A DNA stretch of 64,000 nucleotides, taken from Flammulina velutipes. Lineage: Eukaryota; Basidiomycota; Agaricomycetes; Agaricales; Physalacriaceae. How positions within the stretch are numbered: position 1 is the stretch's first letter; the number at the start of each line of letters is the position of its first letter. The notes below the pieces were generated by a model. It saw only the letters and a program-made list of their open reading frames with translations. It was not told the origin of the DNA and searched no databases. Of this stretch, positions 30,248 to 42,628 are shown in pieces. The position numbers were made by a program, and so were the translations under genes. The stretch lies in contig CM022376.1 of assembly GCA_011800155.1 (NCBI GenBank), positions 1,488,001 to 1,552,000 on the forward strand, in the 5' to 3' direction.

Positions 30248-32127
30248 TCAATTCCATTTATAATTCTTGAACTGCCCAATCTGGTCTCCCAGTTCAAGTG
30301 CCCGTTTTCCTTCTAACCACAGCATAGCCTCTGTCAAAGATATCAAGTCGAAGGACAAATGGACTGGATGAGACGCTTACCTTTATATGTCTTTGGAACC
30401 ACTCTCCGCTGTATCCACCTCTCATCGGCGTGTGTATCTTTGCACCACGTGAATCTGAACTCATTCGTTGTTTGTTCTTTCCCAGTTTTAACATCTACCA
30501 CGTTCGCTGTTACACCGACGTGCTGTAGTTGGTGCGAGTTAGGTGATAGCATGTGTCAGAGTGTGAGAGGATAGACATACAACGCGCATGGGATACTTAT
30601 CCGACGGTTCCTTTGTATGCAGGATAGATGACGAAAGGCGCAATATGGAGCCGATGGGCACAGGCTGAGCGAACGATATGCTATCCAACGAAAGGAAATG
30701 CATCGGGCCTTGAACAAACATGCTTCCGTTCGTGAATCCCAACTGGGAATACGACTGTCAGCCGTCCGCCAGATGAGAGGAAATACTAAGGTGTTACCTC
30801 GTATGCTAACCGCATCAAATAGCCTCCAAAGACTTTTTGGTGTACACTTCATCTTTCTGTAAGATAGGGAGATGATATAACAAACACGCACGCACTTTCG
30901 TTCTTGCGGGAACATCAGCATTGTCTTCTCCACTTGGGTATCACCCATCCAGACTCTTTCAGACTCTGATTGGCCTGGTTCATCTTGCCCGTGTAGGAGG
31001 TAATATGAGTGCAACTCGGCAGCTTCGGTGGATGTTGGGGGCACGCGGTCTAAGGAGCGAGCAGCCAAAGAAACCCGTCGGCGCTTAATGACTGTAGATG
31101 TTGAGCCAACTAATGAAGGAAACGGTCATACATACCTTCACCCATAGAAAACAGGGAATGCTCTTCAGGCGTGCTGATATTGAGCGTGTTCACTTGCCGT
31201 GCTTTGTGTGTATGCGAATCCCGGCAGACCATAGAGAATCGACCTAGTACGGAGGTTAGAAAGCCGTGGCGAAATATTCAACAAACAGTGTACCAAGGAG
31301 AACAGTCTCGTCGGGTTTATCACCACCAATACTCTCCATCTTGACAGCTACTTCCATAGAACTACGCCCTGTATAGATCACTTGCCCGCTGAGGCGCAAA
31401 TCACGAGAGGGATCCAAAGCGGCAAGCATGTCAAGCCTGGGGGGAGGCGTTAATTGATTGACCATCCAAGAGAATATGCATACCGATCCACAGAAGCAGT
31501 GACGATGTAAAAGCCCCTCTCTTGGATTCTCCCGAGCGTTTCGACGCCTGGGCCAAGTACATGTTTATAAGAAATAGATCCAGCCAGTGAATCGAGGTGC
31601 TCCATTAGCCTGTTTAGTATGAGTACCAGGTACCGTAGATAATTGAAGGCCTACTGACTTTCCTGTTCTAATACCGCCATGAGCATTGGTGTACCTCTCG
31701 AGCATTTCTACAGAGGATCCGAAGGGCAGTATGAGTTCGGAATAGGAATCACACATGTTCCTAGGAGATAGATCTGGTGGCGCTGAGTACGGAGCTTCTT
31801 CTCCAGATTTAGGCGCAGCATTGAGAAGAGCTTCAGACCAGGGAATGGGACTCCTCATGGGCATTATCCTGCAGGAATTGAGCTACGAATGATACGAAAG
31901 CGGTAAAGTTGGCGTACGAGGTATATGCAGGATTAGAGCGCGTTCCTAGAGGAATACAGTTCAATGAGAAGTTGTGAAGAAAGAAATTCACGCACTGACG
32001 GCTTTGAGTAACTCATCTATCACTCGTATGTCATGCGTTTCCTCGGCCACACTGCGGACTAAGGTTTCGCGCACCGACGCGGTAACTGAGAACGAGCGCT
32101 TTAAGAGTAGGTTCCTAGTAGAATTTA
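30248..32127 (-). CDS. Mitochondrial acyl-CoA thioesterase, double hotdog (ACOT9-like)
   Basis: About eight exons. The probable first exon (ATG on the minus strand at about 32127) reads MFRLNSTRNLLLKRSFSVTA, a clear mitochondrial presequence; its join to the next coding exon (MRSPIPWSEALLNAAP) was not fully resolved. Hotdog 1 contains HGGIRTGK, LMEHLDSLAGSISYKH and RLSGQVIYTGRSSMEV. Hotdog 2 contains VFGGYLMRLAYELGFTNGS, FAQPVPIGSILRLSS and VVDVKTGKEQTTNEFRF. After the last intron (about 30344-30392) the C-terminus is EAMLWLEGKRALELGD and ends FKNYKWN. The enzyme hydrolyses acyl-CoA to free acid and CoA in the mitochondrial matrix. It is a single copy without duplication signs, unlike the flanking loci. 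Confidence 0.9.
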
Positions 32128-32366
32128 GTCTAAACATCGTTCAATGACAAGATACTTAAAACGCAAATAAAACGCGAATGTCGATCATGAAGGGTGCCCG
32201 GGCCGGTATCACCCGGAGAGTGTTCGCTGTTCTTTTCTTTGTACCGCCATTACTCTTTTCTGTTCTCTGGAATGAAGCCTCTCAATGTTCGACAACGGAC
32301 GGACCGAGTACCACAGCTTTACTGATGCAAGACATGACGTCAAGAAATACTACTTGAACTTGAACG

Positions 32367-33629
32367 ATGACAACAACGCGAAGTCAGGCAGCGCGCGCAG
32401 ACAAGAACGACTCAGTTACAAAATCTGACGACAAGAAGAGGAAGGATAGTCCATCTACCGCTCAACCCAGAAAGAAGGCTCCTAAGGTGAAAGAGGAAGA
32501 CGTCGTGTCCAAGGCTAATGCTACCCGAGGGAATGGTGAGTATAGTATATCGTATCCGAGCTTCTTGGCTCATAACCACTCAGAAACTATCGAGCGCGGT
32601 CACGTCTACTTTTTCTATCGTCCTCGTGTGCAGCTTGAAAAAGTGCATTCGCTTGACGAAGTCCGCAACCTCCACATGCTTTTGATTCCTCGCCCACCCC
32701 TTTTTGCCACCTACGAAGAGTCCGACAACCAACCAGATGACGAAGGTATGAAGCTTCTGGAACCTGGAGCAGATGTCGTCCCTGCGCCACAACCACAGGA
32801 TGCAAGCCAGAGGCAACCTTATCGTCTCTTGACAATCGGTAAGAAGAAGTTACCTGATTCATCCAAAGGAGGCGCTGGAAAAGGGAAGAAAGAGGCTTTT
32901 TGGGCCGTGGTCACTAAGGTCGGAGACGATCTCCATCAACTGGAGCAAGGCCTGGGTGAACAGTCCTATGAGACCAAGACGCTGGGTACATCACGCATTG
33001 AGCTTCTTGTTGCACGACTTACCTTTTCTCAGGCACTCGTCACGAAGGTCCTGCACGCCTTGCAGGCAGAGGCGGATATGCCATTGTCGTCAACTCACCA
33101 CGAGTCCCGTCTCAAAAAGCTAGTCATCTTGGGTACTGTCTGTCGCACCCTACGGATCTAGGTCCCGTTCAGGAAGCACTGGGCATCGAGGCAGCCTCTT
33201 CTTTCGTCCTACAAGTGAAGAATCCTCTTGCACCGGCTATGGCTCCAGGACAAACCAATGCAAAGGGCGCGAATTACCCTGCAGACATTTTAGATTCGGT
33301 GTTTGGGCGAGGGTCAAAGGGTCGCGAGGATTATGGATTGAGATTCGCGGCTTGCGATAAGCCGGACCTGCTCGACTACGAAGGCGCCCAGGTACTTCTC
33401 ATCGGCGCCCACAGCGGTCAAGCTGGACTGGAAGAGAGCCTCGGAGAAGATCGAGGAGAAGGTAAGTCTCTTCTAACATCTTGATCTTCGCTTGAAGCTG
33501 AGTTCGCGGATAGCTCTGGAAGACGAAGAATACAAAGAGAGCATGCATTCTATTGACCAGGTGTTTCAAGAGCTTGGTCTGGACAAAGAGATCTTCTCAA
33601 CTGAGCCTCTGAAGGGTCGCTGGATATAG
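32367..33629 (+). CDS. Conserved fungal protein often labelled 'BTB domain transcription factor'
   Basis: Four exons of about 365 codons. The Lys-rich head (MTTTRSQAARADKNDSVTKS, KKRKDS) looks nuclear. Splicing an intron at about 32536-32582 gives NETIERGHVYFFYRPRVQL. Splicing at about 32987-33033 converts an apparent early stop frame into TLGTRHEGPARLAGRGGYAI followed by SHLGYCLSHPTDLGPVQ. The last exon (about 33521-33629) reads ALEDEEYKESMHSIDQV and ends PLKGRWI. The order ERG.VYFF - YRLLTIGKKKLP - YETKTLGTRH - HLGY.LS.P - FVLQVKNP - PDLLDYEGAQVLLIG matches a protein conserved across fungi. Despite the database name I see no BTB fold in it. Its molecular role is unknown. Confidence 0.8.
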
Positions 33630-34569
33630 TCAAGTCACCTCATGTAATAAAAGCTCAATGCATGTGTGTCGTTCTTAACTTGTACGCTTCTTGATGCCCA
33701 TAATGAAATCAGCTGAAGTTTTGACATACACTTCTTCCGCGAACACCATATTCCCCATGTCTTCTTGTTCAATTGACGAACAACCAATCGGCTCTTTTAC
33801 AGATCTCATTCCAAGTGACAGCAGTCGTCGTCAGTTCATCGTCATAGCCTCCTTTTTCTCGTGTAATTAAGTACATCCGATGGATGTCGAGGAGAATCAT
33901 GTCTGTCTGGACTCGTATCTGCCAACTCAACTACGGACGCCAGATGGCATCTTTTTACCTACAATACCATATCGGTGCGACGTGCGTAATGTTCAATCTC
34001 ATAATGGAAATCAACGACTGACTGTATGTTATAGTCCAAATGTGGACCGACATATTTGTCGAAAAATGTGTACCTCTAATCTGTGATTCTTCGTTTTGTC
34101 TTTCCTTGTTCTTGTGAAGCCATCTAACTTCTACTTCCTTTAATAGTACGCTACGACGTCTTCCTAGAACACGCATGAGTGTAACTAGTTCTTTACCGGG
34201 TTTCTGGGACGCCTTCCGGGTCGGACTGACGTCGCATTTGATGCTCAGGATGAGGGCTCAGGACCTCCTTCAATTGAGGGGGACCTGGCACTTGGTTTTC
34301 CGCTGACCCAGGCTTCGTGCATTTGGTCTGTACATGGTTCTCGGAGGTGCCAAAGGATATTACTGACAAGGCCCATCTTTCTACAGATTTTGCAGACGTG
34401 CCTTGGGCATTGTTGAAGCTCTTTGAAACGTCAATGACCTGTCTCGAATTGTAGCTAAGCTAAGGTACGGCACACACTCAGTGCTATATAACGCCAGAAC
34501 TTTTCCTGCTAGATGCCAGTGTTCGTCGAGCAATCCACTCAATTTTTCGAACCTTTCATATACAACACC
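33630..34569. other. intergenic; promoter of IBP-1
   Basis: 940 bp. A TATA box (gctatataac) at 34483-34492 lies about 80 bp before the IBP-1 ATG at 34570. The remaining frames are short and show no similarity to neighbours. An in-frame ATG at 34513 would add 19 hydrophilic residues ahead of the signal peptide and is disfavoured. Confidence 0.6.
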
Positions 34570-36024
34570 ATGTCGCCTTCTATTCTCTCTATTCTCTTCT
34601 TTGGCATCTTTGTACGTTTTATGCAGAAACCATACCTAACCCCAGCTGACTCTATATCGCAGGGTTCCGCTGCTGCCTTAGGTCCACCTTCCGTCCTCCT
34701 GGGCACTGCGGGAAGTTTTGCGATCCTGTCTCAATCTGGTGTCTCTACCGTCCCACAATCATCTGTCAACTGTGATATCGGAGTGAGCCCCATCGCAGCA
34801 TCGGCACTCACCGGATTCGCCCTCACGCTCGACACGAGCGGCACCTTCTCGACCTCGACGCAGGTCAACGGGAAGCTGTATGCCGCATCGTACGATGTGC
34901 CCACGCCGCCCATGCTCACGGTAGCTGTGGCAGACATGGGAACCGCGTACACCGATGCTCAAGGCCGTCCGAATCCTGATTCTACCAACTTTGGCAGTGG
35001 TGCGTTTCGCAAAAGTTAGGCGATATAAAAAATTATTTATTTATTCGCTATTTCCGTAGGCTCTATTGGTGGCGCGATTCTTGTCCCTGGTCTATACAAG
35101 GTTCGTTTTGCATGTGCTCTGTTTCACTAATGCACATCTACTAACTAAATGCTCCAGTTTTCCACCGATGTGACTGTGGCATCTAACCTTGCCCTCACCG
35201 GAGGTCCCGCTGACAGTAAGCTCGCGTTTATATTCGTGTTCACTCGTCAATTGATATATACCTTCCCAGCCTACCTCTTCCAGATCTCCGGCACCCTTTC
35301 CCTCGGCACCGGCGCCAGCATAACTCTGCTTGGAGGACTATTGCCGTCTAACATCGTTTGGGCTGTAGCTGGAGATGTGACTACTGGAGCGGACTCATCC
35401 TTCCAGGGCATCCTGCTCGTCCAGACACATGTAGCTGTTGGGACGAATGCGGTGGTCAATGGCCGTATTCTATCGCAGACATCAGTGTCACTTCGACAAT
35501 CGACCGTCATCGCGCCGGGTGCCTGTGGCGCGACGACCTCGTCGACCGCGGTACCTTCCTCGACTATCGTATCCTCTAGTACCATCTCCTCTTCGACCGC
35601 CAATCCTTCATCCACTTCGGTACCTGGACAGTGTTACGTAGATTCGTGCGATGCGCCGATCCTGCCGTTCTTATCATCCATCTCCACCGCGCAGACAATC
35701 CCAGGCTGCATTACCCAATGTGCTGCTGGAGGCTATGCGGTTGCTGGACTGTCATGGGGTAACGAGTGCTTCTGTGGGAATGCCCTCAGTGCTTCTGCAG
35801 GCCTCGCGAAACCCCAGACTGAGTGTAACATGCCGTGTAGCGGTGATGGTGAGTTACCGGATTGCATTGTGCTTGTTATTGATGCTGAAGGATCATTTTT
35901 AGCAAAAGCCATTTGCGGTGGTGGCTTCAGAGTGTCAGTGTATGCTGTACCTTTCGCAAAGAGGAACGGTTCCCCACATGGATCTATTGGTCGCAGCGAT
36001 ATTACCAAGAGGACTTGCTTTTGA
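34570..36024 (+). CDS. Secreted ice-binding (DUF3494) protein fused to a WSC domain (IBP-1)
   Basis: The signal peptide MSPSILSILFFGIF is followed by an intron (about 34612-34663) and then GSAAALGPPSVLLGTAGSFA. The DUF3494 ice-binding-like fold spans about residues 20-250, with markers FAILSQSGVSTVPQSSVNCDIGVSP, GGAILVPGLYKFSTDV, NIVWAVAGDVTTGADSSFQG and NGRILSQTSVSL, spread over five exons. A Ser/Thr linker (SSTIVSSSTISSST) leads to a WSC carbohydrate-binding domain: QCYVDSC, CITQCAAGGYAVAGLSWG, ECFCGN, ECNMPCSGD, ICGGGFRVSVYAV. WSC domains occur on wall-associated or secreted fungal proteins, so this copy may be wall-tethered. The two other copies lack WSC. Ice binding is a family property and is not proven here. 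Confidence 0.9.
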
Positions 36025-36952
36025 AGTGGGAGAAGTCTTCCGTTTTCGGTGGTTTGAATATAGTACATGGATTATGGCCTCTCTCGAAAACAAATCTGTA
36101 TCGTGGAAATCAATTGTGGATATTTTAACAAGTTGAAGGATGGTTGGCCACAGTTATGAATATCATCGATTGCTGTGTCTTCCAGCATTGCATGCGGAAT
36201 ATTCATCATCCACTTCGAAACCTAGGCAACGCTATGTAGATCCTGGCGGTGAGGTGATCCAACCGTTTTTCGTACGCTGCACGCGCCCACGGTGATCATT
36301 GCGGTGTAAGGCGCTACATCGTTGCTTGACTGCCGCGGGACACCGCATGGTTAAGATTAAACGTCGTGCAGCGCTAGCGATAACGGGGAATGCTTCGATT
36401 ATTTATGTTAGTATCGCGTTCATAAAAGGAGTTGCAAGTATTCTGATTTTAACTTTAAGCATGTTGGCTGGAAAGAGACAAACCTCAATGCCAAATATTG
36501 CCAAGCAGTGAATCGTGGCGCAGTACCACGCCACAGCGCTTCATCAGCATGCTGCTAGTCAGTACTAGGAGTTGAAATTCGTTCAATTGTTGCTATTTTT
36601 ACTCACACTCACTATTACACTTGTTACGTTCTACAGTGCAATCAGCCTCATTTGAAATTTCCAAAACGCAACCCGGCAAATACCGAAGACATGGTTTACG
36701 TTCCACCACGACCGTTGAAAGACGTTTAAGCACAGTTTTACGCAAATGGGACGCTAGATGCACACGTTAAACTGATATGGCTGGAATTTGGCGACTAATG
36801 TCACTCATTTCTCATATGCAACACAAAAGCGGTGAGTTTTCACTGGCATGCGGAAGCAAATTCTCGTCGAGATGCGAGACTGAACCAACGATGTACAGGA
36901 TTGGTATCCATGCGAAGCCTATAAACACCGCGATGTCATTCTATATCACCCA
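36025..36952. repeat. MEP-2 upstream region, inverted duplicate of MEP-1 upstream
   Basis: From about 36165 the sequence is the reverse complement, with changes, of 16301-16935. A TATA-like ctataaac is at 36919-36926, about 30 bp before the ATG. 36250-36900 also contains short frames with no signal. Confidence 0.7.
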
Positions 36953-38455
36953 ATGTCTTTTTCTTCCAGGTCCGTTCTGGTCTGTTGTGTAGCATGGATT
37001 CTGGCAATCCCCGGCGCGTCCTCTATCCCACATGGATCAGAAAGGAGTTTGTTATCCAAAATAGAATCAACTACAGACCATTCACTAGTGGTGACTCTGA
37101 AAGGTGGGTTCCCTCAATAATTTCTGCCTCCCTATTTCCTCACTGCTTTCCTACACAGCTCCGGGAAATATCACGAATGCGGCGAGATTTGACTTAACTC
37201 TGGTCCTCACAAACGATGGGCAGCGCGATATCAGTGTCGTCAGAGATCCGGCTGGTCCGTTCTTTGATTTTCCGATGGATGTATGGGAATGGGAGCAGCA
37301 AGACTCGGACACGAAGGAGGCCCCAACATTTATCGGCCCACGTCTTGACTGGAAACTTCAGACTTATCTCGCGACACCTGGCCCGCAGGTCAAAGAGGAC
37401 GATCTTCCTCCCCCTGCTGATGAAGGCTCGTCGGAAATAGAAACGGACATGCCTGAGGATGTCAACCCGCCCTCGACTACTACATTCAATCTTCCAGCCG
37501 GCGCAACCAGAGAAATCAAGTACAATGGTATGTACAATCCGAATGCTCACATATTCAGCTAATGCTTCTTATTCAGTGGGGAATGCGTACGTTTTCAAGA
37601 AATCTGGTACCTACAAGGTGGATCTAAGAAGGAAGTCGTTCTGGATCATCAATCGCGAGACGAAACAGATTGTCGAGGCACAAATCTCGTTAGATTCGCA
37701 AAGCGTCAACATCAGTGGAGGGCTAACAAAGGTGCCTACGGAAGAAGAAGAGGCTCCTTTGGAGCAGCAAAATACGGCGCTGCCTCTCGAAAAGCGCTTA
37801 CCTGGTGTAACTGTGACGACCAAGAACTGCAATCTGCTTCAAAGGCTTGTCATTCAGTACTCGGCCAGGAAGGCAGACCAGTATGTCGAAGAGTCAAATA
37901 AGTAAGTCTTTGCTGACGATGTATCGCGAGGATGGTACTGATTATATTCTAGTTACCTTACTTCGCAAAAGCCTGGGGAGCGATATACTTGGTGGTTCGG
38001 GAATCCGAATACCCGTATTAAGGCTACACAAGACATCGCCCAGAGCACGGTGATTGAAGGCTACAGAATCATGAAGGAGCGACCATTCACGTCGCCGAAT
38101 CATTACACATATAATTGTGCATGTGATAAAAATGTCTTCGCATACGTCTATCCTCATCGGTACGTGCTACATATCATTCGAAATATGTATATTCAACGGG
38201 ACTCTTCACAGAACCACGAACCCGGAGATCACCGTTTGCAAGGCATTCTGGAGATTAACTATGCCATTCAAGGGACACTATTCTCGCGCTGGTACACTTG
38301 TCCATGAAGCTTCGCATTTCATTGATGTCGTAGGCACAGACGACTATACGTATGACTTTGACAAGGCGCATGAATTGGCGGCGAGGCCATATAGAGCGAT
38401 CAAGAACGCTAACAATTACAAGTTCTTTTCGGAGAATGTCAATAATCGAAAGTAG
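36953..38455 (+). CDS. Secreted peptidyl-Lys metalloendopeptidase, M35 (MEP-2)
   Basis: The start at 36953 gives the signal peptide SRSVLVCCVAWILAIPGASS. Exons: 36953-37104, about 37160-37528, 37576-37904, about 37953-38158 and about 38211-38455. The propeptide ends at LEKR; the mature part begins LPGVTVTTKNCN. WWFGNPN, AYVYPHR, zinc motif HEASH and GTDDY are all present, so it should be active. Exon 3 is amino-acid identical to MEP-1 and differs at about four bases in about 390, whereas exon 2 differs at about one base in six. The patchwork suggests gene conversion between the inverted copies. Confidence 0.9.
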
Positions 38456-38552
38456 AATAATATTTCCACGTCATGAAGCTAATAAACAAACAATTTAACA
38501 AATGTTCGCTCGCCAGGGGATGGTATCAACACTCGTACTTAAGCCATATTCA

Positions 38553-40434
38553 CTAAACGTCATACTCATGGACATTCAGGACTTCCTCAAAGTGACCCAG
38601 TTCATTACAGTTCCCCGTTTTGATGCATTTCACCATGATCTTCCCCACCTTCAAGCCCTCGTCATATGCCCCGTGAAGGAAGCCTTGAGGTGAGATGATT
38701 GAGTAGTGAAGACTTGGTTGTATACATCAGGGCTACTGACCAAAAGACCGTTTACTAGTCGCCTCGCCCGCAAAGAACAGCCTGTTCACTTTGGCACGAA
38801 GGTTGCGGTGGTGCTCAGTAACAAACGAGGGGGGCCAATTCGAGTACGTTCCACGATACAGCGGGTCAGCGTTCCATCGATAGAACAGGAAGTCCAAGGG
38901 TGCTGGGATGTTTACGTCCGGGTACATCGTTCCCAGTACGCCGAGGACCTCCGTTTGCACTTCAGCATCAGACAATGCTTCGATTCGTTCTGAGAAGTCA
39001 CCCTGCAAACGGGAATTATCAGTATGGAGCTTGAGTACGTGTTGTGTTGACAAACGGTGACAGTGACAAAGAGTATCCCAGAGCCAGGGAGAAAGTTGGG
39101 GTGATCTAAGCTTTCCCAAACAGGATATCGTCCACGCTCCGGATCGGCGTACAGTGCCATCTAAACAAGACATTGAGTAACGTGCCAGTGAGCTGCCAGA
39201 CCCCTATACTTCAGTGTCGAACCAGAACTTTTCCGGAAACTGTAAGAATATCTTGGTGTATGTGGTCATCGTCATGCTATGGATCGCTTCAATTTTATAG
39301 GCTAAGGAAAGTGATAAGTCAACGAAGATTGAAAGAAAAGAAAAGAAAAGCAGCGCACCGGGAAGGGGTGGGTCAAATTGCACGTCGTCGTTCTGGAGAA
39401 CCCCGAGACTGAACGTGCACAAGGCGAAATCACCTTGAATCACCTGGCCATCTGTTAGAGTTACCAGGACACCGTCCTGGGAGTATGAGATGGTTTTGAC
39501 AGTCGCGTTTAACACCATTTGGTCTGGACGTAGAAATGTTGCGGCCTCTTGCTGGATCAGAGTCTTGAACCCGCGCTGATCGATAGCGAGCAGATCTTCG
39601 TCGGCGAAGCCACCTTGCTCTGGATCATAAGTGAAGTTGCTATTCTAAATTCAAAGTAAATACAATCCTGTTTATAAAAAGAGGAAGAGCCACACCCACG
39701 AAGAAGCAACCCAGGAGCTCTGATCGGGCTTTTGGGCATATTCGAAGTCAAACTGAGGGATTATAAGAAAAACACGCTGGATATGTAGAAAGTGCGCTCT
39801 AACAGCCATGTACTGGGAAACTAGCTCGTGCGCAGTGCGTAGCTTTGACCCGACGATCGAGTAGCCTGTCTGCACCGAGCTATCCACGAGGGATCGTTGT
39901 ACACGTCTCCCTGATAGGAATGTGAGCACGAGGGCGTTGGAGATCAGTGATGGGAACCACACCTGCTTCAACAGTTAACTCGGAGAAAGCATCGACCGCG
40001 TTATTGAACACGTCAAGATAATCAACTTGTCCGGAAATATCGAAGGTTGCTGGGCACTTTATGATAAGAATCGAAAGAATATTTTGTAGCTTGACTGACT
40101 TACTGATGCTCCCATAGAGATCATTGTAGTGTGTTTGAACGTCGTGCTTCAGAGCCAGTTCATAGATTGGGTTAGCTGGTCCATCACCTTCTTGAGTGCC
40201 TTGAATCCAATTGGCTCCAAGTTCGATGGTGTATCCTCCAAAAGAATGGCTACGCATCCGACCACCAAGCTCATCGCGCGCCTCAATGATTAGGAAATTC
40301 TCGATACCCTGTTGATGAAAAGTGCGAGCCGCGATGATTCCAGCGACACCGCCCCCTAGAATTAGAACTTTTGGTCCGTCTCTCGGAAGGCTAGAGGCCA
40401 GAGCAGAGGAGATACACAGTAGAGGGACCCACAT
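38553..40434 (-). CDS. Secreted FAD-dependent amine oxidase (polyamine-oxidase type)
   Basis: The start at 40434 gives the signal peptide MWVPLLCISSALASSLP. The dinucleotide-binding motif LILGGGVAGIIAARTF, the FAD-contacting EARDELGGRMRS and the GANWIQG segment follow at once. About ten short exons continue with FEYAQKPDQSSW, GFKTLIQQEAATFL, ALCTFSLGVLQNDDVQF, KIFLQFPEKFW and RLFFAGEATSK. The last exon, spliced at about 38743-38690, gives FLHGAYDEGLKVGKIMV, the usual C-terminal FAD contact, and ends NVHEYDV. The family oxidises polyamines or similar amines to aldehyde, amine and hydrogen peroxide. The signal peptide places it outside the cell or in the vacuole. It is divergent from a small MYND gene. 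Confidence 0.9.
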
Positions 40435-40731
40435 TTTGCTGAGAGGTACGAAAGAAGAGAACGTTGTCTTGCGTAGAGCGGCCCTTTAGAAGGCTAACTA
40501 GCCCGCGCGCTTCATTGACAGAAGCCGTGATAGCTCGGGGCTCTTTGCTGATGAACGATTGAGTACGCACATGCTGTATCATTTCAGCTGTACGCAAAAG
40601 AGACTAAAGATAAGCGTGGTGGCGGAACAAGAAGGACAGAGCCGAGCGGAGTCCATTATTGGCAATTAGTTCCCACGATCATTGCTCCCGCTTCTTGCCA
40701 CAACGACCAGACAACTCAACGCGTTTGAACA

Positions 40732-41787
40732 ATGTACGGCGTGGTAAGACCATTCAATTAGCTCAAACATCTGTATAGACGCGTCTTAGCTTCGTTTTAT
40801 AGACAATGAGCTCGTACCTGCAACCGCTCCTGACGATTACCCCAAAATAATCAAGAGTGGCATCGACGAGGAAGGCCAACACCCGAAGTCACCACCAATA
40901 GCAGCTGTATATGGCTTGGTGACTCTCCTGCACCGCGTTGGTCGACCAGACTTGCTCGAGCGACTTCTTGACGTCAAGGGAACCAAAGATTTTACTTTGC
41001 AAACGCACACAGGCAGTGACAGTATGCAAAACGTTTACCTGCGACGTAGTGGTTATGATGTCGAGGTATGATTTGGTACGCTTTCATTGGGAGGCGCTAA
41101 TGCTTACCTAGACAGGATTCATGAGCTCGGAGGGGCTCGAAGCTGATCATGGCGTCCGATTCATCATTGTGGAGGACGAAAATTCTCCTTACCGCTTCGG
41201 CAAATGGATTCCTCTTAGCACGTCCGACAATGGCTCAGCATGGGGCGGATCCCCGGAATGGGTCCGTGCTCAGAGCGCCGCCATCGCCAAGGCTATTTGG
41301 TGGCACAGACACTGGGATTATCGTCTTTCAATCAGTTATACTGGTATTACGGACACCGAGAAGGATGACTTTGAAAGGTTCATGCAAGGTCGCCTCGCTC
41401 AGCTCGAAGAAGAGGAAGCCCGAGAGGAGGAAATACATCAACGCGAACTCGCCAAATTCTCCGGAGATTCGGACAAGGCTGAAAGGGAATGGGTAACGCG
41501 AAAATACAACGAATCTCTCATGCGTTGCAAAGCCGACTGCGGGGAAATGAGCCCAACGCTTCAGTGCACGAAGTGCAAATTCACACGTAGGTTGCCCCTA
41601 GATTGGCCGCATTGTACAGAAGTTGACGTGGTCCCAGGTTATTGTAGTGTCGCCTGCCAAAAAGAAGACTGGAAGGTTTATTCGTTCCCTCTTCTTTGCG
41701 CAATCACTCATGTTACACTTCTAGTATCACAAAATGTATTGTGGTGCTGGAACGGAGCTGTTAATTCCAGAAATGCCCAAATATTAG
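40732..41787 (+). CDS. Small MYND-finger protein
   Basis: About five exons. A four-codon first exon (MYGV) is spliced at about 40744-40788 to LRFIDNELVPATAPDDYP. The second intron, near 41068-41111, leads to TGFMSSEGLEADHG. A Glu-rich helix (LEEEEAREEEIHQRELAKF) precedes a C-terminal MYND finger: CKADCGEMSPTLQCTKC, then after an intron YCSVACQKEDW, and after another (about 41677-41728) YHKMYC. These complete C-x3-C...C-x2-C...YC-x3-C-x7-H-x3-C. The protein ends LIPEMPKY at 41787; the open frame continuing to 42065 is intron read-through. It is not part of the MSS51-like set. MYND fingers bind proline-rich partners; the partner is unknown. Confidence 0.75.
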
Positions 41788-42628
41788 GTCTAGTTACCAG
41801 ATTTCGAGAGCAATGTATTAGTCCTTCCCTCGAGGCGTCGGATTCCGACAAATCCTCACTCTTTGGTCGCTTCTTCAGACTTCGATGCCGGCGAGACACT
41901 TTTCAGCCTCAGCCAGTTCATTTCGGCGTTTCCCATCTGTTTCCTGTTGATGCTGCTGTCCCACTGACCAGCCAGCTTGACGTGCTCAATGCTCAAAATC
42001 TTCGAGTACGGCACTTCCTGTTCAGTGGACTAAATTCCATCACGGCCTCACAAGCTCTTCATTAGTTTTTCGAACGCGACTGTCTACAGTGACGATTTTT
42101 TTCGTCATGATACGCATGAGACAACGCAAGTTCTTCCGCTTCACGTTGTCTCTTCATTTATGCAGAATCATTTCATCGATCAACGCTATTTTTGTTGGTG
42201 ACTTGACTTCTCTCGTGAGCGGGATGCCGTGTTTTGATCCTTGTTGACGGTTCTCCTTGCCTTGAAACGGAAGTTTCTGTCTGCTTTTCTCGGTGGGTCA
42301 ACTTGTTAACGCCCAGCCCCGGTCTTCTTTCAATGTGCCTCACTCCTACCAGTGTTCAAGGTCATCACTGCCCATTCGAGCGAGCAAATGGTGAGGTTTT
42401 TTGAGCCCTCCTCAATCTGCGTCATTCACCTTGCTCTCGTACAGATTTGCTTCAACTCTAGGCTTCATGCGTCCTCGCCGTAGTCCCCGTGCTCGTCATC
42501 GCCAGTATGGGTCTATGTCTATGTGGCCACTATAAGACAACAGTCCTGCGTTCATTGTTTTCCATCGAGCAATCCCCCTCGATACAGCAATTGGTATTTC
42601 ACAAAGTTTTCAACGCCCTAAAGCACCA
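41788..42628. other. intergenic; promoter of IBP-2
   Basis: About 840 bp. A TATA-like actataag at 42529-42536 lies about 95 bp upstream of the IBP-2 ATG. Nothing else is recognised. Confidence 0.55.

Noticed and set aside
41677..42065. C-terminal extension of the small MYND protein
   Set aside because: It is intron read-through; splicing at about 41677-41728 completes the MYND finger (H-x3-C) and stops at 41787.
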